NCBI GenBank assembly: GCA_025846845.1
Contig: JAOYTL010000008.1
Span: forward strand, 124,001 to 188,000
Length of the DNA: 64,000 nt
Reading direction: 5' to 3'
From: Alloboseaceae bacterium BT-24-1
GTDB lineage: Bacteria > Pseudomonadota > Alphaproteobacteria > Rhizobiales > Beijerinckiaceae
Part shown: in pieces, positions 16,185-24,233 of the stretch
Numbering within the stretch: the stretch's first letter is position 1
Layout: the number at the start of each line of letters is the position of its first letter
Program-made: the position numbers and the translations under genes
The notes under the pieces: generated by a model
What the model was told of the DNA's origin: nothing
The model's database searches: none
The model's input: the letters and a program-made list of their open reading frames with translations, nothing else

Positions 16185-16736
16185 ATGACCGAAGCCGGAG
16201 CCTGGACCGAGGAACGCGTCGAGCTGCTCAAGAAGCTCTGGAACGACGGCCTGAGCGCGAGCCAGATCGCCGCCGAGCTCGGCAATGTCACGCGCAACGC
16301 CGTCATCGGCAAGGTGCATCGCCTCGGGCTGTCGGGCCGCGCCAAGAGCCCGGGCTCGGCGACGCCGCGCCCGCGCAAGCCGGTGGCCCGCCCGCCGAGC
16401 CATCCGGCCGGCCATCACAGCAATGGCGGCGCCGGCCTGATCCGCGGCAACACCGCGCTCGCTCCCCAGTTCGCACCCGAGATCGAAGCCGAGGCGCAGG
16501 TCGCGCGCGAGCCGGCTCCGTCCGAGGACGTGGTCGTGCCGTTCTCCGAGCGGGTCACGATCATGGAGCTGCGCGAGTATATGTGCCGCTGGCCGATGGG
16601 CGACCCGACCACTCCGGAGTTCCGCTTCTGCGGCGGACGTTCGGCAACCGGAATGCCCTATTGCACCTATCACGCCCGCATCGCCTACCAGCCGGCCGCC
16701 GACCGCCGGCGCGACCGCAAGGTCATTCGCGCCTGA
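16185..16736 (+). CDS. gcrA: GcrA cell-cycle regulator
   Basis: GcrA is an alphaproteobacterial transcription factor that binds sigma-70 RNA polymerase and GANTC-methylated promoters. The 183-residue product has the N-terminal DNA-binding domain WTEERVELLKKLW...GNVTRNAVIGKVHRLGLSGR (residues ~6-50). A Pro/Ala-rich linker follows, then a C-terminal domain with CRWPMGDP and MPYCTYHARIAYQ. I chose the ATG immediately before TEAGAWTEE, which matches the family; the longer frame upstream is non-coding. An intrinsic terminator follows. Confidence 0.95.
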   Translation: MTEAGAWTEERVELLKKLWNDGLSASQIAAELGNVTRNAVIGKVHRLGLSGRAKSPGSATPRPRKPVARPPSHPAGHHSNGGAGLIRGNTALAPQFAPEIEAEAQVAREPAPSEDVVVPFSERVTIMELREYMCRWPMGDPTTPEFRFCGGRSATGMPYCTYHARIAYQPAADRRRDRKVIRA

Positions 16737-16766
16737 GCAATTGACGCGAGACGTCCAGAATTGCGG

Positions 16767-16792
16767 AAGCCGGCCGAAAGGCCGGCTTTTTT
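16767..16792 (+). terminator. Intrinsic terminator of gcrA
   Basis: Nine-base perfect arms AAGCCGGCC and GGCCGGCTT enclose a GAAA tetraloop and run into a T-tract, about 30 bases after the gcrA stop. This is a textbook Rho-independent terminator. Confidence 0.92.
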
Positions 16793-16825
16793 CGTCGACA
16801 GCCAGGCTCGATGCACGAGGCATCC

Positions 16826-17266
16826 ATGAACACCCCCGGACCTAGCTCGATCGAGTATGCCTGTGCGTTACCAATCAAGGGGCAGCGTCTCCTGTTGGGC
16901 TTGCGAGCCCCGCACCGCCGGAACCGCCCGTCCTGCTGGGACACGATCGGTGGTCACATTGAGCCCGGCGAAAGCGCCGAGGCCGCCCTTGTCCGGGAGC
17001 TCCAGGAGGAGATCGGCCTCACGCCGACGGGTTTCTGCCGCTTCGAGACCATCGAGACGACGGAGACAGACGGCGTCACTCCCGCTCACTGGCATCTGTT
17101 CACAGTCAGCGACTGGGCCAGCGGCGCGCCCAAGATCAGCAATGACGAGCATAGCGAAATCCGCTGGTTCACCTTCGACGAGGCTCAATCGCTGACACCA
17201 CTGGCGTCGGAAGCCTATCGTCCGGTCTTCGCTCGGCTCATCGCAACCTTCGGCCCGGGCTCGTAA
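16826..17266 (+). CDS. Nudix hydrolase
   Basis: The 146-residue product hydrolyses a nucleoside diphosphate linked to another group; the specific substrate is unknown. The Nudix box is complete: GHIEPGESAEAALVRELQEE followed by IGL, with all catalytic Glu residues. I prefer the second ATG (MNTPGPSS), which has GAGG five bases upstream; an ATG 15 bases earlier is possible. Its TAA stop overlaps the ynfA ATG (TAATG). Confidence 0.88.
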   Translation: MNTPGPSSIEYACALPIKGQRLLLGLRAPHRRNRPSCWDTIGGHIEPGESAEAALVRELQEEIGLTPTGFCRFETIETTETDGVTPAHWHLFTVSDWASGAPKISNDEHSEIRWFTFDEAQSLTPLASEAYRPVFARLIATFGPGS

Positions 17267-17586
17267 TGGCTACGATTGCGATCTATGCAGGCGCCGCGCT
17301 GGCCGAGATTGCCGGCTGTTTCGCCTTCTGGGCCTGGCTGAAGCTCGGCAAGCCGGTCTGGTGGCTGCTGCCCGGCCTGATCTCGCTCGTAGCCTTCGCC
17401 TGGCTGCTGACCCTCGTCGAAAGTCCCGCGGCCGGGCGCGTCTTCGCTGCCTATGGCGGCATCTATATCGTGGCGTCGCTGGCCTGGATGGCGCTGGTCG
17501 AGAAAGTTTCGCCGGACCGCTACGATCTCACCGGCGCAGCGCTCTGCCTTACCGGCGCGGCGGTCATCGTCGCAGCGCCGCGCTGA
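17266..17586 (+). CDS. ynfA: YnfA/UPF0060 family membrane protein
   Basis: This 106-residue inner-membrane protein has four hydrophobic helices. The family signature AEIAGCFAFWAWLKLGKPVW is at residues ~13-32, and FAAYGGIYIVASLAWMALVE follows. UPF0060 proteins resemble small multidrug-resistance exporters, but function is poorly established. It overlaps the Nudix gene by one base and converges with phoB, leaving only 8 bases between stops and no room for a separate terminator. Confidence 0.93.
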   Translation: MATIAIYAGAALAEIAGCFAFWAWLKLGKPVWWLLPGLISLVAFAWLLTLVESPAAGRVFAAYGGIYIVASLAWMALVEKVSPDRYDLTGAALCLTGAAVIVAAPR

Positions 17587-17594
17587 CGGAAGCG

Positions 17595-18293
17595 TCAGGC
17601 GCGCGCAAAGGTCTCGTCGAAAGCGTAACCGGCGCCGCGCACGGTGCGCAGCGGATCCTTGGCGTTGGCCGGAGTGATCGCCTTGCGCAGGCGCCCGACA
17701 TGGACGTCGACGGTGCGCTCGTCGATGTAGACGTCGCGGCCCCAGACTGCGTCGAGCAGTTGTGCGCGCGAATAGACCCGGCCGGGCGCCTGCATCAGGA
17801 ATTCGAGCAGGCGGAACTCGGTCGGCCCGAGATGCAATTCGGCTCCGGCGCGGCGGACGCGCCGCGTCGTGCGGTCGAGCTCGAGATCGCCGGCCGCGAG
17901 CAGGCCGGCGACATGACCGGGCTTGGCCCGGCGCAGCAGCGCCTGGATGCGGGCAATCAGCTCGGGCAGCGAGAACGGCTTGACGACATAGTCGTCGGCA
18001 CCGGTGGCGAGGCCGCGCACGCGTTCGGTCTCCTCGCCGCGGGCGGTCAGCATGATGATCGGGACGCGCTCGGTGTCGCGCCTCGTGCGCAGGCGCCGGC
18101 AGAGCTCGATGCCGGAGAGGCCGGGCAGCATCCAGTCGAGCAGGACGAGATCCGGCGTGTGATCGCGCAGATGCAGCTCGGCGTCGTCGCCGCGCGCCAC
18201 GCTATCAACCTCGAAGCCTTCGGCCTCGAGATTATAGCGCAGGAGCAGGGTCAGCGGCTCCTCGTCCTCGACGATCAGGATGCGTGCGGGCAT
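17595..18293 (-). CDS. phoB: Phosphate regulon response regulator PhoB
   Basis: This OmpR-class response regulator activates Pho-box promoters under phosphate limitation. In the 232-residue product the receiver has acidic pair EDEE (9-12), phosphoacceptor Asp53 in LLDWMLPG, and the conserved Lys in VVKPFSLPEL. The winged-helix DNA-binding domain ends TVDVHVGRLRKAI...GAGYAF. It is the last gene of phoR-pstSCAB-phoU-phoB, 90 bases after phoU with a stem-loop between. Confidence 0.95.
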   Translation of the reverse strand: MPARILIVEDEEPLTLLLRYNLEAEGFEVDSVARGDDAELHLRDHTPDLVLLDWMLPGLSGIELCRRLRTRRDTERVPIIMLTARGEETERVRGLATGADDYVVKPFSLPELIARIQALLRRAKPGHVAGLLAAGDLELDRTTRRVRRAGAELHLGPTEFRLLEFLMQAPGRVYSRAQLLDAVWGRDVYIDERTVDVHVGRLRKAITPANAKDPLRTVRGAGYAFDETFARA

Positions 18294-18339
18294 TGCGTCT
18301 CGCTTTCGCTCAGACTGTTCAGTTGCGCGAATTCTGATC

Positions 18340-18361
18340 GTTCAGCCGATTCCGGCTGAAC
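18340..18361 (-). repeat. Stem-loop between phoU and phoB
   Basis: GTTCAGCC and GGCTGAAC form perfect 8-base arms around a 6-base loop. It lies in the phoU-phoB gap and has no T-tract. It could be an mRNA processing or stability element, or an operator for an internal phoB promoter. Confidence 0.45.
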
Positions 18362-18383
18362 GGAAAGCGCGCCGCCTGCCGGT

Positions 18384-19106
18384 TCAGCCATTGGCTGCCG
18401 GCAGGTCGACGAGGATGTTGGTGGTGTCGAGTTTCGGCCGGGTCTCGTCGATCGACTGACCGGTGACGAGGTAGTGGATCGTCTCGGCGATATTGGTGGT
18501 GTGGTCGCCGATGCGCTCGACGTTCTTGGCGCAGAACAGGAGGTGCGTGCAGAAGGTGATGTTGCGCGGATCCTCCATCATGTAGGTCAGGAGCTCGCGG
18601 AACAGCGAGGTGTAGAGCGCGTCGATCTCGTCGTCGCGGCGCCAGACCTCCATCGCCTTCTGCTCGTTGCTGGCGGCATAGGCGTCGAGCACGTCCTTGA
18701 GCTGGGCCTGGACCAGGCGGCTCATATGCTCGAGGCCGACCACGGCGCGATGGGGCGGCGAGAATTGGCCGGAGATGGCGACGGCACGCTTGGCGATGTT
18801 CTTGGCGAGGTCGCCGACGCGCTCGATATCGGCGGCAATGCGGATCGCCGAGATCAGCTCGCGCAGGTCGTTGGCGAGCGGCTGGCGCCGGGCGATGGTC
18901 AGCACCGCCTTCTCCTCGACCTCGCGCTGGAGATTGTCGAGGCGCTGGTCGGCGCTGATGATCTTCTGGGCTAGCGCGGTGTCGCGGCGGACCAGCGCCA
19001 CGGTCGAGTCGCCGAGCATGCGCTCGGACATGCCGCCCATCTCGGCGAGGCTGCGGCGCAGCCCTTCGAGATCGGCGTCGTAGGAGCGGACGATATGGTC
19101 GGACAT
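18384..19106 (-). CDS. phoU: Phosphate transport regulator PhoU
   Basis: PhoU links Pst transport state to PhoR and prevents PhoB activation when phosphate is plentiful. The 240-residue all-helical protein has two PhoU repeats; the metal-binding motifs are visible as ADIERVGDLAKNIAKRA (first repeat) and KNVERIGDHTTNIAETI (second). The start MSDHIVRSYD matches the family; the longer frame runs back through pstB. It is 38 bases downstream of pstB. Confidence 0.95.
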   Translation of the reverse strand: MSDHIVRSYDADLEGLRRSLAEMGGMSERMLGDSTVALVRRDTALAQKIISADQRLDNLQREVEEKAVLTIARRQPLANDLRELISAIRIAADIERVGDLAKNIAKRAVAISGQFSPPHRAVVGLEHMSRLVQAQLKDVLDAYAASNEQKAMEVWRRDDEIDALYTSLFRELLTYMMEDPRNITFCTHLLFCAKNVERIGDHTTNIAETIHYLVTGQSIDETRPKLDTTNILVDLPAANG

Positions 19107-19144
19107 CGGAGCGTATCCTTCGGGGCTGGCCGACGCTGAGGACT

Positions 19145-19951
19145 TCAGCCGAAACGGCCGGTGACGTAGTCCTGCGTCTGCTTCTTGTGCGGATTCATGA
19201 AGATGGTGTTGGTGGCGTCGAACTCGATCACCTCTCCCAGATACATGAAGGCGGTGTACTGCGAGATGCGCGCCGCCTGCTGCATGTTGTGGGTGACGAT
19301 GACGATGGTGAAGTCGGCCTTGAGCTGCTCGAGCAGATCCTCGATCTTGCCGGTCGAGATCGGGTCGAGCGCCGAGGTCGGCTCGTCGAACAGGATGACC
19401 TCGGGCTTCTGCGCGATGGTGCGCGCGATGCACAGGCGCTGCTGCTGGCCGCCGGACAGGCCCATGCCCGAGCTCTTCAGCTTGTCCTTGACCTCGTCCC
19501 AGAGGGCAGCGCGGCGCAGCGCGCCCTCGACGCGGTCGTCGAGCTCCGACTTCGGCGGCTTCTCGTAGAGGCGGATGCCGAAGGCGACATTGTCGTAGAT
19601 CGACATCGGGAACGGCGTCGGCTTCTGGAAGACCATGCCGATGCGCGAGCGCAATTCATTCACGTCGACATTGTTGGAAATGATGTTGCGGCCGTCGAGC
19701 AGGATCTCGCCGGTCGCCTTCTGCTCCGGATAGAGCGAGTAGATGCGGTTGAAGATGCGCAGCAGGGTCGACTTGCCGCAGCCGGAGGGGCCGATCAGCG
19801 CCGTGACGTGCCGGTCGCGGAAGTCGAGGTTGATGTTCTTAAGCGCCTTGTGCTCACCGTAGTAGAAGTCGAGATTCTTGACGGCGATGCGGACGGGAGC
19901 GTCGGCGTCCAGCGTCTGCGGGCTCAGTTCCAGGGTCGAGAGCATCTGCAT
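19145..19951 (-). CDS. pstB: Phosphate ABC transporter ATPase PstB
   Basis: This ATPase powers the high-affinity phosphate importer PstSCAB. The 268-residue product has Walker A GPSGCGKST (54-62), Q-loop GMVFQKPTPFPMSIYDNV, signature LSGGQQQRLCIART, Walker B VILFDEPTSALDP, and H-loop VIVTHNMQQAARIS. QKPTPFPMSIYDN is specific to PstB. It is 27 bases downstream of pstA. Confidence 0.97.
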   Translation of the reverse strand: MQMLSTLELSPQTLDADAPVRIAVKNLDFYYGEHKALKNINLDFRDRHVTALIGPSGCGKSTLLRIFNRIYSLYPEQKATGEILLDGRNIISNNVDVNELRSRIGMVFQKPTPFPMSIYDNVAFGIRLYEKPPKSELDDRVEGALRRAALWDEVKDKLKSSGMGLSGGQQQRLCIARTIAQKPEVILFDEPTSALDPISTGKIEDLLEQLKADFTIVIVTHNMQQAARISQYTAFMYLGEVIEFDATNTIFMNPHKKQTQDYVTGRFG

Positions 19952-19978
19952 GGTCCTTCCGATCGGACGCTACTTGGA

Positions 19979-20869
19979 TCACTTGCCGCCGCGCACGATG
20001 CGCCGGGCGATGATGGAAAGCACGAGGATTGAGACGGTGATGATCAGCGACCCAGCCCAGGCGAGCTGCTGCCAGTTCTCGTAAGGGGCGGAGGCGAACT
20101 GGTAGATCGTCACCGGCAGGTTGGAGACGCCGCCGAGCAGGTTCGGCGAGAACCAGAAATTATTGTTCAGCGCGGTGAAGATCAGCGGCGCGGTCTCGCC
20201 GGCGATACGGGCCAGCGCCAGCAATATGCCGGTGACCATGCCGGACTTCGCCGCCCGCCAGGTGATCGAGGTGATGACCACCGAGGGCGGCGCGCCGAGC
20301 GCCGAGCCGGCCTCGCGCAGCGGGCCGGGCACGAGGCGCAGCATGTCCTCGGTGGTGCGCACGATCACCGGGATAGCGATGATGCCGAGCGCGACGCCGC
20401 CGGCCCAGCCGGAATAGCCGCCGAGCGGCTCGACCATGATGACATAGACGAACAGGCCGATCAGGATCGACGGCGCCGAGAGCAGGATGTCGTTGATGAA
20501 GCGGATCAGGTCAGCCAGCTTCGAGCCCTTACCGTATTCGGCGAGATAGGTGCCGGCGAGCACGCCGATAGGCGTCGCGACGGCGATGCCGAGGAAGGTC
20601 AGCACCATCGAGCCGACGATGGCGTTAGCGAGGCCGCCGCCTTCCGAGCCGGGGCCGGGCGTGATCTGGGTGAAGGTCGCGGCCGAGAGCCCGCCGAGCC
20701 CCTTCACGACCAGCATGCCGAGGATCCAGAACAGCACGAAGATGGCCAGGAAGGTGAATCCGGCGGCAGTCACCTTCATGATCCGGTCGGCGGTGCGGCG
20801 CGACTGGCGCACGCGGCCCCAGGTGACCTGCGGCAGGGGGCGAACGGTGGAGGGGGTCGTCAGGCTCAT
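19979..20869 (-). CDS. pstA: Phosphate ABC transporter permease PstA
   Basis: This 296-residue inner-membrane permease pairs with PstC. After a basic N-terminus a long first helix (~32-57) is followed by about five further helices. The coupling loop appears as EAGSALGAPPSVVITSITWRAA, with the conserved Gly. PstA hallmarks include the FINDILLSAPSILIGLFVY segment. The gene starts 13 bases after the pstC stop. Confidence 0.95.
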   Translation of the reverse strand: MSLTTPSTVRPLPQVTWGRVRQSRRTADRIMKVTAAGFTFLAIFVLFWILGMLVVKGLGGLSAATFTQITPGPGSEGGGLANAIVGSMVLTFLGIAVATPIGVLAGTYLAEYGKGSKLADLIRFINDILLSAPSILIGLFVYVIMVEPLGGYSGWAGGVALGIIAIPVIVRTTEDMLRLVPGPLREAGSALGAPPSVVITSITWRAAKSGMVTGILLALARIAGETAPLIFTALNNNFWFSPNLLGGVSNLPVTIYQFASAPYENWQQLAWAGSLIITVSILVLSIIARRIVRGGK

Positions 20870-20882
20870 GATCCGCTTCCGC

Positions 20883-21851
20883 TCAGAAGGCTTTGACGCG
20901 CGCGACGAGAATGCGCGCGATCACCAGGACGACGAAGGTGACGAAGAACAGGATGCACCCCAATGCAATCAGGGCGTTGAGCTGCAGGCCGAGCGCCTCG
21001 TTGAACTCGTTGGCGATGCGCGAGGCGATGGTCGAGCCGGGATCCATTATCGAGGCCGAGAGCCGGTTGGCGTTGCCGACGACGAAGGTCACCGCCATCG
21101 TCTCGCCGAGCGCACGGCCGAGCCCGAGCATGACAGCGCCGATGATCGAGACGCCGGCCTGCGGCACCAGCACATGGCGCACCACTTCCCACGTCGTCGC
21201 GCCGATTCCATAAGCGCTCTCGCGCAGCACCGAAGGAATCTGGTCGAGCATGTCGCGCACGATCGAGGCGATGAACGGGATGATCATGAAGGCCAGGATG
21301 ATGCCGGCGGTCAGGATGCCGAGACCGGATGGCGAGCGCGAATAGAGGACAGTGCCGATGATCGGCATACCCTCGATGATGTTGGACAGCGGAACCTGAA
21401 CATAGGCGGCCCAGAGCGGCACGAAGACGAACAGTCCCCACATGCCATAGATGATCGAGGGCACGGCGGCGAGCAGCTCGATCGCCGTCGAGACCGGCTG
21501 CTTGAACCAGGGCGGGGCGAGCTGCGTCAGATAGACGGCGATGCCGAGCGAGAGCGGGACGCCGATCACGAGCGCGATCAGCGCGGTCGAGAGCGTGCCG
21601 ACGATGGCGGGCAAGGCGCCGTACTGGTCGTTCTGGGTGTCCCAGACGCTCGAGGTCAGGAAGCCCAGGCCCATCTCGCGAAAGGCGGGCCAGCCGCCGA
21701 TGACCATCGAGAGCATGATGCCGGCGAGCAGCACCAGCACGAACAGGGCCGACAGGAAACTGGCGTTGCGGAAGACGATGTCGAAGGTGCCCTTCGGAGT
21801 CTTGCGAGCGACATGCGCGCCCGGCGCCATCTGGTCAGTCACGGCAGCCAT
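20883..21851 (-). CDS. pstC: Phosphate ABC transporter permease PstC
   Basis: This 322-residue inner-membrane permease has six or more hydrophobic helices. ELLAAVPSIIYGMWGLFVF and the coupling loop ESAYGIGATTWEVVRHVLVP are typical of PstC. It is 102 bases downstream of pstS, and a strong hairpin (21908-21931) in that gap probably tunes the amount of transporter subunits relative to binding protein. Confidence 0.95.
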   Translation of the reverse strand: MAAVTDQMAPGAHVARKTPKGTFDIVFRNASFLSALFVLVLLAGIMLSMVIGGWPAFREMGLGFLTSSVWDTQNDQYGALPAIVGTLSTALIALVIGVPLSLGIAVYLTQLAPPWFKQPVSTAIELLAAVPSIIYGMWGLFVFVPLWAAYVQVPLSNIIEGMPIIGTVLYSRSPSGLGILTAGIILAFMIIPFIASIVRDMLDQIPSVLRESAYGIGATTWEVVRHVLVPQAGVSIIGAVMLGLGRALGETMAVTFVVGNANRLSASIMDPGSTIASRIANEFNEALGLQLNALIALGCILFFVTFVVLVIARILVARVKAF

Positions 21852-21907
21852 CCCGTGGAACTCCGATCACTTTAAGACGGAAACAGTCGGTCGCGTCGCG
21901 CAAGGCA

Positions 21908-21931
21908 GCGGGGGCCGCATTCGGCCCCCGC
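21908..21931 (-). promoter_or_regulatory. Hairpin between pstS and pstC
   Basis: GCGGGGGCC and GGCCCCCGC make perfect 9-base arms around a 6-base loop, 22 bases past the pstS stop. No T-tract follows, so partial termination or protection of the pstS mRNA 3' end is more likely than full termination. This would give excess periplasmic binding protein. Confidence 0.65.
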
Positions 21932-21953
21932 CGGTCGTTCTAGAGGCAGGCGA

Positions 21954-22979
21954 TCAGAAGATCGGCTTGCCGGCCGGGTCGGTGACGCCCTTCCAGGCGT
22001 TGCGGACCTGGTCCTTGACGTTGGCCGGGAGCGGCACATAGTCGAGGTCGAGCGCGAGCTGGTCGCCGTTCTTGTAGGCCCAGTCGACGAACTTCAGCGC
22101 GGCCTGCACCTCTTCCGGCTTCTCCGGCTTGGCATGGACCAGCAGGAAGGTGGCGGCGGTGATCGGCCAGGCCTGGGCGCCCTTCTGGTTGTTCAGCGAG
22201 ATGCCGAAGCCAGGAGCCTCGTTCCAGTTGGCGTTGGCCGCGGCAGCCTGGAAGGACTTGTCGTCCGGCGCCGGATAGTTGCCGTCGGCGTTCTGGATCA
22301 GTGCGAAGTTGAGCTTGTTCTGCTTGGCGTAGGCGTACTCGACATAGCCGATCGAGTTGGCGACCTGCTTGACCGAGGCGGAGACGCCCTCATTGCCCTT
22401 GCCGCCGATGCCGACAGCCCACTGGACCGAGGTGTTGGCGCCGACCTTGGACTTCCAGTCAGCCGAAACCTTGGAGAGATAGTCGGTGAAGACGAAGGTC
22501 GTGCCAGATCCGTCCGAACGATAAACCGGGTTGATGTTGGCGTCCGGCAAGGTGACGCCGGCGTTGAGCGCGGTGATCTTCGGGTCGTTCCACTTCTTGA
22601 TCGTGCCCATGTAGATCTCGGCGACGATCGGGCCGGTCAGCTTGAGCTTGCCAGCCTCGACGCCGGCGATGTTGATCGCCGGAACGACGCCGCCCATCAC
22701 GGTCGGGAACTGGATCAGGCCGTCCTTGGTCAGGTCCTCGCCCTTGAGCGGGGCGTCGGTGGCGCCGAAGGCGACAGTCTTCGCCTTGATCTGGCGGATG
22801 CCGCCGCCGGAGCCGATCGACTGATAGTTGAGACCGATATTGGTCTCCTTCTTATAGGCCTCGGCCCATTTGGCATAGATCGGGAAGGGGAAGGTCGCGC
22901 CGGCGCCGGTGATGTCGGCAGCCTGGGCAACGCCCGACAGGCCGACGGCAGCGGCCGCGAGAATGAGAATTTTGCGCAT
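21954..22979 (-). CDS. pstS: Phosphate ABC transporter substrate-binding protein PstS
   Basis: This periplasmic phosphate-binding protein of the Pst importer is 341 residues. Signal peptide MRKILILAAAAVGLSGVAQA is cleaved before ADITGAGATFPFPIYAKW. Phosphate-site segments GAGATFP, YQSIGSGGGIRQI and YRSDGSGTTFVFTDYLS are intact. The start at MRKILIL is the only one giving a proper signal peptide. A Pho box sits 54-71 bases upstream. Confidence 0.97.
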   Translation of the reverse strand: MRKILILAAAAVGLSGVAQAADITGAGATFPFPIYAKWAEAYKKETNIGLNYQSIGSGGGIRQIKAKTVAFGATDAPLKGEDLTKDGLIQFPTVMGGVVPAINIAGVEAGKLKLTGPIVAEIYMGTIKKWNDPKITALNAGVTLPDANINPVYRSDGSGTTFVFTDYLSKVSADWKSKVGANTSVQWAVGIGGKGNEGVSASVKQVANSIGYVEYAYAKQNKLNFALIQNADGNYPAPDDKSFQAAAANANWNEAPGFGISLNNQKGAQAWPITAATFLLVHAKPEKPEEVQAALKFVDWAYKNGDQLALDLDYVPLPANVKDQVRNAWKGVTDPAGKPIF

Positions 22980-23032
22980 GAGATGTCCTCTCTGGGTCGC
23001 AAGAGCAGCGGCCCTGCTAGAACACCGGCTAT

Positions 23033-23050
23033 ATGACAGCTGCATGACAG
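23033..23050 (-). promoter_or_regulatory. Pho box upstream of pstS
   Basis: On the minus strand the site reads CTGTCATGCAGCTGTCAT: two exact copies of CTGTCAT 11 bases apart, the consensus PhoB binding arrangement. It lies 54-71 bases before the pstS ATG and inside the phoR-pstS gap, so pstSCAB-phoU-phoB can be induced independently of phoR transcription. Confidence 0.92.
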
Positions 23051-23087
23051 ACAGTCATGAAAGCACACCCGCCGTCGTCACAAATCA

Positions 23088-24140
23088 TTAACGGACCGCC
23101 GCGGGCAGGCGCGGCAGGATCGCCCGAAAGGTCGCGCCCTGACCGACGACACTCTCGATGGTCAGGCGGCCGCGATGGCGCAGGACGATGTGCTTGACGA
23201 TCGCGAGCCCCAGCCCCGTGCCGCCGGCCTCGCGGCTGGCGGCGGTATCGACGCGATAGAAGCGCTCGGTCAGTCGCGGCAGATGCTCCGGCGCGATGCC
23301 CGCCCCGTCATCGCGTACGGCGAGACTGGCTTCCTCGCCGGAGACAGTGACGACGATATCGACCTCGCCGCCGCGCTGGCCGTATTTGATCGCGTTCTCG
23401 ACCAGGTTCTCGATCAGCCGCAGCAATTCGTCGCGGTCACCGGCGACGGTGACGGGCTGCGGCGGCACGTCGAGCTTCAGCGTCACGTCGCGCTCGCGCG
23501 CCATCAGCACGAGCGAGTCGAGGATCTCGCGGGCGATGCCGGCGAGATCGACCGGCGTCTCCGGCGCGAGATGGGCGCGCAGCTCGATGCGCGAGAGCGA
23601 GAGCAGGTCGTCGACGAGCCGGGCCATGCGCAGGCCCTGTTCGCGCATGATCGCCAAAAAGCGGTCGCGGGCGGCAGCGTCGTTGCGCGCCGGGCCCTGC
23701 AGCGTCTCGATGAAGCCGAGCACCGAGGCGAGCGGCGTGCGCAATTCATGGCTGGCATTGGCGACGAAATCGACGCGCATGCGTTCGGTCATGCGCTGCT
23801 CGCTGAGGTCCTCGAAGGTCAGCAGCACCGCCCGGCGCCAGCCGCTGCCGGCGAGCGCCGCGATATGGATGCGGAAGGTGCGCTCGACCGGCACGCGCTC
23901 GATCAGCTCGACGGCGCGGCGGCCGCCATGGCGCGAGACCTGCTCGATCGCATCGATCAGATCGGGATCGCGCATCACCAAAGCGAGCGGCTTGCCCTTG
24001 GCGAGCGCCGCGACCAGCGCCGGCGCCGTCGGGCTGAGCGCCTGGATCACGCCCTGCGGGTCGAGCAGCACGGCGGGAACGCCGATGGCCTCGATCAGCG
24101 CCGCGGTGACCGGCGCCCTTGGATCGACCAAAGCGTGCAT
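23088..24140 (-). CDS. phoR: Phosphate regulon sensor kinase PhoR without membrane segment
   Basis: This histidine kinase phosphorylates PhoB. In the 350-residue product a PAS-like region (~1-115) is followed by HisKA with His131 in FVANASHELRTPLASVLGF. The ATPase domain has ENLVENAIKYG, DDGAGI and GGTGLGLAIVKHI. It stands at the head of the pst cluster, fixing identity. No hydrophobic membrane helix is visible, and an in-frame TAA 13 codons upstream of the ATG rules out a longer N-terminus. The family usually has membrane anchors, so this form should be soluble or recruited by PhoU/Pst. Confidence 0.92.
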   Translation of the reverse strand: MHALVDPRAPVTAALIEAIGVPAVLLDPQGVIQALSPTAPALVAALAKGKPLALVMRDPDLIDAIEQVSRHGGRRAVELIERVPVERTFRIHIAALAGSGWRRAVLLTFEDLSEQRMTERMRVDFVANASHELRTPLASVLGFIETLQGPARNDAAARDRFLAIMREQGLRMARLVDDLLSLSRIELRAHLAPETPVDLAGIAREILDSLVLMARERDVTLKLDVPPQPVTVAGDRDELLRLIENLVENAIKYGQRGGEVDIVVTVSGEEASLAVRDDGAGIAPEHLPRLTERFYRVDTAASREAGGTGLGLAIVKHIVLRHRGRLTIESVVGQGATFRAILPRLPAAVR

Positions 24141-24233
24141 GCGGTTCCTGCCTTTGCGTGGCCTGCGGCGAGGCTCTTATGCCGGAGTGGCGGCCCAGCG
24201 CAATTCCCTTGTGCCACCGGATACGACAGTGCC

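Noticed and set aside
15788..16378. 196-codon minus-strand frame spanning the argD-gcrA gap into gcrA
   Set aside because: It overlaps the conserved GcrA N-terminus on the other strand and reads as random sequence.
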